DNA from: a virus
Length of the DNA: 24,863 nt
Reading direction: 5' to 3' (one strand)
Virus record (IMG/VR): IMGVR_UViG_3300046411_001406
Coordinates: 1 to 24,863 of that record
How positions within the stretch are numbered: the first letter of the stretch is position 1; each line of letters starts with the position of its first letter. The notes below the pieces were generated by a model. The model had not been told where the DNA came from and made no database searches. It saw nothing but the letters and a program-made list of their open reading frames with translations. The position numbers and the translations under genes were made by a program. Below, piece after piece: positions 5,888-11,362 of the stretch.

Positions 5888-6484
5888 ATGATTATTTATG
5901 TAGCACCGCCACGAGGAAAAAGAGAAAGGGAGTCAATTCAAAATTGGCTTGTTAGGTTTGGTCATGAAATAATTTGGCTCGATCTTAGACGTAAAGTTAA
6001 AGGACCCCTGTTACTATGTGGAGGAGCAGACATTGGAAAAGATGAAGAAAGAGATGCCAGGGAATTTGTATGGATTAAACAGGCTTTAGATTCTAATAAT
6101 AGAATATTGGGAATATGCAGAGGAATGCAAATCCTAAATCATTATTTTGGAGGAAAGGTAGAAGATTTATCTGATGCAATAGTAGAAGATCATAAATCAG
6201 CAGACTTTTCAGAGAACATAGATCATAGCGGAAAGCCATCTCAGTTTCATGCAGTTGAAGATTTAAATGGAACATTAACAACGGTTAATTCAAGGCATCA
6301 TCAGCACTGTAGCGTGTTATCAAATAACTTCAAGGCAACACATCTTTCTTATCCTTCGTATTCTGTTATTGAAGCCTTTGAGGATTTAGACAATAAAATA
6401 TGGGCAGTACAATGGCATCCAGAAAAAATGGAATCTGAAGACAATGAATATCCATTAAATAAACTTACCCAGAAGTTTTTATAA
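5888..6484 (+). CDS. class I glutamine amidotransferase-like hydrolase (PuuD/peptidase C26 type)
   Basis: 198 residues. The nucleophile elbow G-I-C-R-G-M-Q gives C77, and V-Q-W-H-P-E-K gives the H177/E179 pair of the catalytic triad. The oxyanion region G-G-A-D (45-48) and V-N-S-R-H-H-Q (133-139) are the marks of the PuuD/gamma-glutamyl-GABA hydrolase branch rather than GuaA, CarA or TrpG. These enzymes hydrolyse gamma-glutamyl amides or release ammonia from glutamine. No synthetase partner is next to it. In a phage it could supply ammonia for base or sugar modification, or cut a gamma-glutamyl-linked cell-envelope or metabolite compound; which one is open. It is preceded by a terminator and followed by a promoter-like element, so it stands alone. 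Confidence 0.85.
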   Translation: MIIYVAPPRGKRERESIQNWLVRFGHEIIWLDLRRKVKGPLLLCGGADIGKDEERDAREFVWIKQALDSNNRILGICRGMQILNHYFGGKVEDLSDAIVEDHKSADFSENIDHSGKPSQFHAVEDLNGTLTTVNSRHHQHCSVLSNNFKATHLSYPSYSVIEAFEDLDNKIWAVQWHPEKMESEDNEYPLNKLTQKFL

Positions 6485-6531
6485 TATCATATGGTTATAA
6501 CCAAAAGTTTTTAAAAATAATTGCTTAAATA

Positions 6532-6563
6532 TTTTTTTATCTCAGAAATTTTGCTTATATTAG
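6532..6563 (+). promoter_or_regulatory. 32-base promoter-like element, copy 2
   Basis: Differs from the copy at 599 by a single base (C for G after the TTTTG block) and ends in TATATTAG. It lies 35 bases before the ATG at 6599. It probably drives the small-gene run 6599-7273. Confidence 0.65.
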
Positions 6564-6598
6564 TATAGTAATAATCAGTAAAAGATATACACACAAAC

Positions 6599-6823
6599 AT
6601 GATCAGAAAAAAACTACACAAACATCAATCAAATCCTGTAATAATCGACTTAACAGGACCTGAAGGAAATGCCTTCATGCTATTAGCCTATGCAAAAAGT
6701 TTTTCAAAAGATCTCGGAAAGGATTGGGAAACTCTTTATTCTCAAATGACAGGAGGAGACTATGAAAATCTTATTAAGGTATTTGACGAAGCGTTTGGAG
6801 ATTTCGTAATTTTAGAAAGGTAA
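6599..6823 (+). CDS. small conserved phage protein, function unknown
   Basis: 74 residues. The stretch V-I-I-D-L-T-G-P-E-G-N-A-F (14-26) followed by L-L-A-Y-A-K-x-F-S-K and, near the end, D-Y-E-N-L-I-K-V-F-D-E-A-F-G-D is a pattern I recall from small hypothetical proteins in many tailed phages, always about this length. No catalytic motif is evident; it looks like a compact alpha-helical domain with one N-terminal beta-strand. First gene behind promoter-like copy 2. The stop TAA shares its last base with the next ATG (TAATG), so translation of the two is likely coupled. Confidence 0.75.
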   Translation: MIRKKLHKHQSNPVIIDLTGPEGNAFMLLAYAKSFSKDLGKDWETLYSQMTGGDYENLIKVFDEAFGDFVILER

Positions 6824-6969
6824 TGGAAAACGAAGGTAAGAAATTAAAAGAAGTAAATTTAACATTGCAAGAGTGGCTAGATGCTCTTCGTATGCCTACT
6901 CCCATTAGAAATAAGAAAAAGTATCGAAGAAAAAAGAAACATAAAAAACAAGACGATGGAAACATTTAA
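6823..6969 (+). CDS. very small basic-tailed protein (48 residues)
   Basis: A 48-residue ORF from the ATG at 6823, which overlaps the preceding stop by one base, to TAA at 6967-6969. The first half forms one possible amphipathic helix, V-N-L-T-L-Q-E-W-L-D-A-L-R; the second half is a run of Lys, Arg and His (about residues 29-42) that could bind nucleic acid. It fills the gap between the genes at 6599 and 6956 exactly, with overlaps at both ends, which is the main reason to believe it is real. Function unknown. Confidence 0.6.
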   Translation: MENEGKKLKEVNLTLQEWLDALRMPTPIRNKKKYRRKKKHKKQDDGNI

Positions 6970-7273
6970 AAAAATTGAAATAGTTAGAGAAGTAGTTAAG
7001 GACTATTATGATAAAAACGGCGCGTATTGTGGAATTCCAGCATTAGATAAAAAAACTGAAAACCATATCATAAAAACCGGAACAGAAATCCTGTGTCTTA
7101 AATGGAATATATCTAAACATTCAGGAGGATTTGTAGAGGCATTTGTGAATAATGATTTGACACGTGCGATTGCAAATGTTGATGGTAGTAATATGATGGC
7201 ACTCAGATTTTTTGCACAAATGTCATGGAACGTAGGTGCTCCTTCTAAACTTTTTGAAAATTCTGTAGAATAA
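6956..7273 (+). CDS. hypothetical protein
   Basis: 105 residues from the ATG at 6956; a longer in-frame start at 6881 would run back through the small gene at 6823 and is rejected. Overlaps that gene by 14 bases. Visible features are an N-terminal basic amphipathic helix (F-K-K-I-E-I-V-R-E-V-V-K-D-Y-Y), the string Y-C-G-I-P-A-L-D, and a central mixed alpha/beta region. There is no signal peptide, membrane segment or recognised motif. It closes the transcription unit started by promoter-like copy 2, and copy 3 begins two bases after its stop. Not recognised. Confidence 0.6.
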   Translation: METFKKIEIVREVVKDYYDKNGAYCGIPALDKKTENHIIKTGTEILCLKWNISKHSGGFVEAFVNNDLTRAIANVDGSNMMALRFFAQMSWNVGAPSKLFENSVE

Positions 7274-7274
7274 A

Positions 7275-7306
7275 TTTTTTTATCTCAGAATTTTTGCTTA
7301 TATTTG
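7275..7306 (+). promoter_or_regulatory. 32-base promoter-like element, copy 3
   Basis: Same T-tract, ATCTCAGAA and TTTTG-C blocks as copies 1 and 2; it ends in TATATTTG, a perfect fit to the Bacteroidota -7 consensus TAnnTTTG. The next gene starts at 7339 after an A-rich leader that repeats the ATAACTAAATAAAAA string of the hsp20 leader. Confidence 0.7.
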
Positions 7307-7338
7307 AACAGTAATTAAATAACTAAATAAAAAAAAAC

Positions 7339-7755
7339 ATGAACGTAGAATCAATTAAAGTAAACGGAATTACATGGCACGAACCTGCTAAAAATATTAT
7401 TCCGCACCTCACCACCCAAATCGGTTTATATCGGATGAGATTTACAGATAAAGAAATTTTTAATAAGTTCCCTAAAAACGATGACCATTATTTAGGTCGA
7501 AGATATTCAACGGACAGTGACGTCGCGATTAGAATCGCAGGAGCAATCGTTGAAAGTGCGGCAGATCAGTATGTATATTCAAATATGGGTCGCAACTCAA
7601 TGGAAACCGAACAAGTTGGTCTTCTCATCGAAGGTATTATAGAGTCGTGGTTTGATTCTCTATCCGCTTCTGAAATAGACGTATTAATTCAGGAAGGACT
7701 AAGGTGCTGTGCCTCTGCAGATCACTGGTATACGTTCGAAAAGGAATGGGAATAA
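7339..7755 (+). CDS. hypothetical protein
   Basis: 138 residues, no recognised family. The sequence is mixed alpha/beta, with Y-L-G-R-R-Y-S-T-D-S-D-V-A-I-R-I-A-G-A-I-V-E-S near 50-72 and a Cys pair (C-C) followed by A-S-A-D-H-W-Y near 122-132. There are no membrane segments. First gene behind promoter-like copy 3 and translationally linked to the gene at 7755 (TAATG). Arginine codons of the CGN type (CGG, CGA, CGC) are more frequent here than in the structural genes, which use AGA almost exclusively; the next two genes share this trait, hinting that 7339-8931 came in as a block. Confidence 0.65.
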   Translation: MNVESIKVNGITWHEPAKNIIPHLTTQIGLYRMRFTDKEIFNKFPKNDDHYLGRRYSTDSDVAIRIAGAIVESAADQYVYSNMGRNSMETEQVGLLIEGIIESWFDSLSASEIDVLIQEGLRCCASADHWYTFEKEWE

Positions 7756-7988
7756 TGATGACCATTCATGAAAGAATAGATCGGATAGAATCAACTACAC
7801 ACGTCGTTAGAGTTGAGGATAGTGTAGTGTATCGGCAAAATGGATATGAGATCGTAGGAGATAACATATTTGTTAATACTGAAGATGGTCTTCTTTTCTT
7901 AGATTTAGATGTATTTACATTAGAGGAAGCATGTGAAGCCGAAAGAGAAGTCAGGGATATCAAAAAGAAACTTAACTTAAAACCTTAA
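7755..7988 (+). CDS. small hypothetical protein
   Basis: 77 residues from the ATG at 7755, which overlaps the previous stop by one base; the next codon is also ATG (7758) and could be the true start. An upstream in-frame start at 7704 lies inside the preceding gene and is rejected. The protein has a beta-rich centre (H-V-V-R-V-E-D-S-V-V-Y, then D-G-L-L-F-L-D-L-D-V-F) and a charged C-terminal helix (E-E-A-C-E-A-E-R-E-V-R-D-I-K-K-K). No known family. Ten bases separate it from the UV endonuclease gene, so the two are probably co-transcribed. Confidence 0.6.
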   Translation: MMTIHERIDRIESTTHVVRVEDSVVYRQNGYEIVGDNIFVNTEDGLLFLDLDVFTLEEACEAEREVRDIKKKLNLKP

Positions 7989-7998
7989 TATAAAATAT

Positions 7999-8931
7999 AT
8001 GGCAGCAGACTACGGATATTGTTGTATCAACATGACTCTTAAAAAAGAATCAAACATATATGTTGGTAGAAAAATGATTAAAAGAACCTTTGAAGAAAAG
8101 GGTATTAAATACGCATCAGAACTTGCAGTATTGAATATCAAGGACATGATAGAAATTATCAAGTGGAACTATAAGAATGATATAACAATGTATCGTATGT
8201 CAAGCGATATGTTTCCATGGATGTCTGAATATGAATTAACCGATCTTCCCGATTATGATAAACTTTCTAATCTTCTTAAAGGTGCAGGCCAACTAGCAAA
8301 GCAATACGGGCAAAGACTTACTTTTCATCCCGGTCCTTTTAATGTTCTTGCTTCTCCTAACGAAGCGGTTGTAAAAAAAGCTCTTAAAGATTTACGACAA
8401 CATTCGGAAATTATGGATATGCTCGGTCTTCCTCAAACCCCATACTCCGCTATTAATATTCATATCGGCGGAACATATGACGATAAAGAAGCTACTAAGC
8501 AAAGATTTGCAAATAATTTCAAAAGACTTGTTCCAGGTGCAGCGAATCGACTTGTAATCGAAAACGACGATAAAACAGCACAATATTCTGTACAAGATTT
8601 ATATGACATACATTTGCTGACAGGGAAAACCCCGATCACATTCGACTATCATCATCACTGGTGTTACGAAGATCCTATGCCAGAAAAAGAAGCACTAGAA
8701 CTTGCTGCTAAATCGTGGCCTAAAGGAATTCGACAACTATGCCACTATTCTTCATGCAAACAAATACACGAAGATGCCACACAAGGCAACAAACGTGCAC
8801 ATGCAGATTACGTATATGACCACATCGAAACATACGGCATGGATCTGGATATCGAGCTCGAAGCAAAGGCAAAAGAACTTGCACTGCAGAGATATAAGAA
8901 AGAGTTTTTAAAGGAGCTCGTTCTATCATAG
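7999..8931 (+). CDS. uvsE: UV damage endonuclease, UvdE/UvsE family
   Basis: 310 residues with a TIM-barrel fold. UVDE cuts 5' of UV photoproducts and some abasic sites, starting an alternative excision repair pathway that does not need UvrABC. It begins D-Y-G-Y-C-C-I-N-M, the usual first strand. Metal-site residues typical of the family are visible: H110 in T-F-H-P-G, H155 in N-I-H-I-G-G, E188 in V-I-E-N-D-D, D216 and nearby His in F-D-Y-H-H-H, and H249 in C-H-Y-S-S. The protein is of normal length and appears intact. T4 uses DenV for the same lesion class, so this is a functional substitute. It lies in a small non-structural island between capsid-targeted proteins. Arginine codons include CGT and CGA, unlike its structural neighbours. 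Confidence 0.92.
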   Translation: MAADYGYCCINMTLKKESNIYVGRKMIKRTFEEKGIKYASELAVLNIKDMIEIIKWNYKNDITMYRMSSDMFPWMSEYELTDLPDYDKLSNLLKGAGQLAKQYGQRLTFHPGPFNVLASPNEAVVKKALKDLRQHSEIMDMLGLPQTPYSAINIHIGGTYDDKEATKQRFANNFKRLVPGAANRLVIENDDKTAQYSVQDLYDIHLLTGKTPITFDYHHHWCYEDPMPEKEALELAAKSWPKGIRQLCHYSSCKQIHEDATQGNKRAHADYVYDHIETYGMDLDIELEAKAKELALQRYKKEFLKELVLS

Positions 8932-8939
8932 ATATATAA
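8931..8939 (+). promoter_or_regulatory. RATATATAA motif, 3 bases before the ATG at 8943
   Basis: GATATATAA, then GTT, then ATG. It overlaps the last base of the uvsE stop codon and has the same spacing as the motif copies at 5277 and 20393. Confidence 0.4.
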
Positions 8940-8942
8940 GTT

Positions 8943-9482
8943 ATGAAGTTTATTAAAACATTTGAAGAGTGGGATAGCGTTTCTCCTGAGCTAAAGGCCC
9001 ATGTTGATGAGGGCTTAGATTTAACTAATTCTTTCTTTCGATTAGGAAGCGATGCATATTCAAAACTCTTTGAAGAGGTAAAACAATATTGGGATAAAAA
9101 CAATATTATTTTAAAGGGTCCTTCAGGATGGATGGCAAAAAACTTAGAAGTAGGTAAAAAAGCTATTTATAAACCAAGAGGAGGAAAACAAATAAACGTA
9201 AAATTAGATTCACCAGAAAGAGGTGGAAAAAAGAAATTCATAGTTTATAGAAACACTGGAAGAACTGATAAAGAAGGAAACGTCATTGCTAAAAAGTTAG
9301 AATGGGGAGATCCTTCGTCCACTGTTAAAAACGACGATCCAGGTAGAGCTGCTAATTTTTGGGCAAGACATGGATGTGATAAAATGTCAAAAATGGACCC
9401 TAATAAAAATGGATTCTGGGCATGCTATGGACCTACTCTATTCGGAAAACAATTAGGACTAAAAAGCGACCAGCCATGGTAA
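8943..9482 (+). CDS. putative capsid-targeted phage protein with C-terminal RHxC/WxC domain
   Basis: 179 residues. The N-terminus M-K-F-I-K-T-F-E-E-W fits the capsid-targeting pattern of this cluster; V-D-E followed by G at 21-24 is a possible prohead protease site, with Val where Ile/Leu is usual. The C-terminal domain (about 83-165) has K-K-F-I-V-Y, then W-G-D-P, N-D-D-P-G-R (130-135), W-A-R-H-G-C (140-145) and G-F-W-A-C-Y (157-162). I recall this arrangement (FGDP, DDPxR, ARHxC, WxC) as a recurring domain in proteins of T4-like marine phages; the two Cys and the His could bind zinc. The function of that domain is not known to me. The stop overlaps the next start by seven bases. Confidence 0.65.
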   Translation: MKFIKTFEEWDSVSPELKAHVDEGLDLTNSFFRLGSDAYSKLFEEVKQYWDKNNIILKGPSGWMAKNLEVGKKAIYKPRGGKQINVKLDSPERGGKKKFIVYRNTGRTDKEGNVIAKKLEWGDPSSTVKNDDPGRAANFWARHGCDKMSKMDPNKNGFWACYGPTLFGKQLGLKSDQPW

Positions 9483-9820
9483 AAGAAGATTGCGGATGTA
9501 AAAATTGCGGATGCGGAACAATGTCAATGGATGAAATGATTTCTATGATAGATGACCAGACTCTTCCTTTTACAGAGACAATTATCTCAGAAAATATAAT
9601 CATTAGGGAATTTCAACCCAATCAGCCTAGCCATCTTTTTAAATGGCACTTTGACGAGCAGGATAGAATTATCAATGCGATAGAAGATAACGACTGGAAG
9701 TTTCAATACGACAATAAAATACCCATCCCTTTAAAAGGATATATAAAGATAGAGGCTGGAGTATATCATAGAATAATTCCTGGTAAAACTCCTCTAAAAT
9801 TACAGATAAAATTAACATGA
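9476..9820 (+). CDS. cupin-like small protein with N-terminal cysteine cluster
   Basis: 114 residues from the ATG at 9476, overlapping the previous stop; the longer frame from 9422 lies inside the preceding gene. Residues 6-13 contain four Cys in a C-x-C-x-x-C-x-C layout that could bind a metal. The C-terminal half has F-K-W-H-F-D-E-Q-D-R (56-64), D-W-K-F-Q-Y-D-N, then Y-I-K-I-E-A-G-V-Y-H-R-I-I-P-G (89-103). The W-H...D-R...G-x-Y-H-R spacing is that of a small single-domain cupin, a barrel often holding metal through His58 and His98. I recall similar small cupin-like ORFs in other large phages. It lacks the capsid-targeting start of its neighbours. Its end overlaps the next ATG by four bases. 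Confidence 0.6.
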   Translation: MVKEDCGCKNCGCGTMSMDEMISMIDDQTLPFTETIISENIIIREFQPNQPSHLFKWHFDEQDRIINAIEDNDWKFQYDNKIPIPLKGYIKIEAGVYHRIIPGKTPLKLQIKLT

Positions 9821-10467
9821 GAAATGTAAAACTATTTGAATCTTTTATAAATGAATCTGCTGCTTTTGGTAAAAAAGGAATTAGAGCAAAATTAGAAGAT
9901 AAATTGTCAATAGCTAAAATGGCTATATCTAAATGGGGAGACTCATACCAATCTCAATATAAAGAGATAGAATCTATGCTTAAATCGGGTAAGTTATCTA
10001 ATTATAAAGAACATATCAATGTAGCTGGAGGAGATAAAAAAGACACTTATCAAATATTTCAAGGAAGAAACGCTATTAAATTAGCAGAAGAAATTTCTAA
10101 AGTCATAAAGAAATATAAGAAATATGAAACTGAACAATCTTCAGTTCCTGCAGCAGGTGGATGGTCAGGTACAATGAGATCAACCGTCGGTGGTAAAATT
10201 GAAGGTAGATCTAATTTTACACCAGGTGGCAGAAGAAGCTATTTAATCGCAGTTACATGTGGAGGTGGAATTAGCTCTGCGGCTAAAGATAAATTATTTC
10301 AAGAAATTTACGAACTATTATTTATATTAGATGAATTTAATTCATCAGACGGCGGAGTTTTTGTTAATCACGAATCAGGTACTAATTATTCTACGATAGG
10401 CCTTTCTTCTAACTATGGTTTCAATAAATCTTTTGCAGACAAATTAATAAGAATAATGAATGGCTAA
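9817..10467 (+). CDS. putative capsid-targeted internal protein, unknown function
   Basis: 216 residues. The start M-R-N-V-K-L-F-E-S-F is followed at once by I-N-E with S after it (11-14), which fits the (I/L)-x-E cleavage rule of the T4 prohead protease and puts the predicted cut after residue 13. The mature part is basic: a Lys-rich helical region (K-V-I-K-K-Y-K-K-Y near 100), a Gly/Ser-rich middle (A-A-G-G-W-S-G-T-M-R-S) and a mixed region with Y-L-I-A-V-T-C-G-G-G-I-S-S and V-F-V-N-H-E-S-G-T-N-Y. No enzyme family was recognised. It overlaps the preceding gene by four bases and is two bases from the next, so this is part of one operon. GATATATAA at 9738, inside the upstream gene, might add a promoter. 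Confidence 0.6.
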   Translation: MRNVKLFESFINESAAFGKKGIRAKLEDKLSIAKMAISKWGDSYQSQYKEIESMLKSGKLSNYKEHINVAGGDKKDTYQIFQGRNAIKLAEEISKVIKKYKKYETEQSSVPAAGGWSGTMRSTVGGKIEGRSNFTPGGRRSYLIAVTCGGGISSAAKDKLFQEIYELLFILDEFNSSDGGVFVNHESGTNYSTIGLSSNYGFNKSFADKLIRIMNG

Positions 10468-10469
10468 TT

Positions 10470-10784
10470 ATGAAAAAAGTAAAATTATTTGAACAGTTTA
10501 TAGGTGAAGCTAAGATTACCGAAAAAGATTTTGATAAGGTAGTTAAAGCGCTGAAAAAATCAAAATATCCAATAACTGTAATGTTTGTTTCTAAATGGAA
10601 TGAAATAGACATTGTTATAGGAATGGATGCCCCTGATCCTATTGCTGAAGACATCATCGATAGATTAGATAAAATAGGTTTATACGGAAATAGAGACATT
10701 TCAATTTCAGGCGATTCTTCTAATTATTCAAGAAGAGAATACGATAAAATTGAAAGAATTAATGGAGGTCATAGAGACTATTAA
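10470..10784 (+). CDS. putative capsid-targeted internal protein, small
   Basis: 104 residues. M-K-K-V-K-L-F-E-Q-F runs into I-G-E followed by A (11-14), the clearest T4-type targeting peptide plus cleavage site in the window; I-T-E (16-18) gives a second possible site. The mature part would be about 91 residues, mixed alpha/beta, with F-D-K-V-V-K-A-L-K-K-S-K and I-T-V-M-F-V-S-K-W-N-E-I-D-I-V-I-G-M-D, ending in a charged tail. Size and charge fit the class of small internal proteins such as T4 IPI-IPIII, whose bodies are not conserved between phages. Spacing to the neighbours is two and four bases. Specific activity unknown. Confidence 0.6.
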   Translation: MKKVKLFEQFIGEAKITEKDFDKVVKALKKSKYPITVMFVSKWNEIDIVIGMDAPDPIAEDIIDRLDKIGLYGNRDISISGDSSNYSRREYDKIERINGGHRDY

Positions 10785-10788
10785 TAAG

Positions 10789-11319
10789 ATGAAGCACCTA
10801 AAACTATTTGAAGAATTTACATCCTTAAACGAAGGAGTTAGCAAATACGACTACGATAAGTGGATTAAAAGTAACGGTAAAATTAAATACCCCAAATGGA
10901 TAGAAAAGACTCGTAAAGAAATTATTAAAGCGGGTATGATGGATAAGGTGTATGATAGTGAACACCAGAACATGTCAATATGGACTAATTCTTTAGGAGA
11001 CGAATTGTTTAAAATATACGCAGATCGTAAACTAAGAGATAAAGAGTTTGGTAAAACAGGTAGTCAATTTCTTAATGACAAATGGAATGATATTAGAGGA
11101 TATACTGCGTTCGAATGGGAAGGTGCAGTGATTGCGCTAGGATTAAGTAAAATGGTTGAAGACATGGTTGCTAACGACGAACCAGTAGAACCAGCATATT
11201 ATATTACTAAAGAATGGTTTAAAAATCATGGAAAGGATTATAGTAGAAGTAGAATGTTTGACGCAGCCACTAAAAAGTTAGAAGATTGGATAAAAAGAAA
11301 TAACATCAAAACCTTATAA
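10789..11319 (+). CDS. putative capsid-targeted internal protein, unknown function
   Basis: 176 residues from the ATG at 10789, chosen over an upstream in-frame ATG at 10750 because it restores the shared N-terminus M-K-H-L-K-L-F-E-E-F and lies four bases after the previous stop. L-N-E followed by G (13-16) is a predicted prohead protease site. The body is Lys- and Trp-rich with K-Y-P-K-W-I-E-K-T-R-K-E-I-I-K-A-G-M near 35-52, and a helical end containing F-D-A-A-T-K-K-L-E-D-W-I-K-R. It has no signal peptide, membrane segment or catalytic motif that I recognise. It closes the run of three tandem internal-protein candidates before the acidic repeat protein. Confidence 0.6.
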   Translation: MKHLKLFEEFTSLNEGVSKYDYDKWIKSNGKIKYPKWIEKTRKEIIKAGMMDKVYDSEHQNMSIWTNSLGDELFKIYADRKLRDKEFGKTGSQFLNDKWNDIRGYTAFEWEGAVIALGLSKMVEDMVANDEPVEPAYYITKEWFKNHGKDYSRSRMFDAATKKLEDWIKRNNIKTL

Positions 11320-11325
11320 AAAAGG

Positions 11326-11337
11326 GATATATATTAA
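11326..11337 (+). promoter_or_regulatory. GATATATATTAA, late-promoter-like motif before the gene at 11363
   Basis: A variant of the RATATATAA motif in the 43-base gap before the acidic repeat protein gene. Here the distance to the ATG (25 bases) leaves a normal A-rich leader, as expected if the motif is a -10-type late promoter box. Confidence 0.45.
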
Positions 11338-11362
11338 GTAAAAAAATTAAAAACAAATAATT

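Noticed and set aside
6492-6503. 12-base perfect palindrome TGGTTATAACCA
   Set aside because: A single occurrence of an AT-rich palindrome after the amidotransferase gene; no second copy was seen, so an operator call is not supported.
8702-9103. Overlapping ORFs on both strands around the uvsE end
   Set aside because: They overlap the conserved end of uvsE and the targeting-peptide gene start, and are Met/His/Thr- or Ser-rich shadows.
9738-9746. GATATATAA inside the cupin-like gene
   Set aside because: In coding sequence about 70 bases before the next ATG. Kept as the coding-region exception to the motif bias, not annotated as a promoter.
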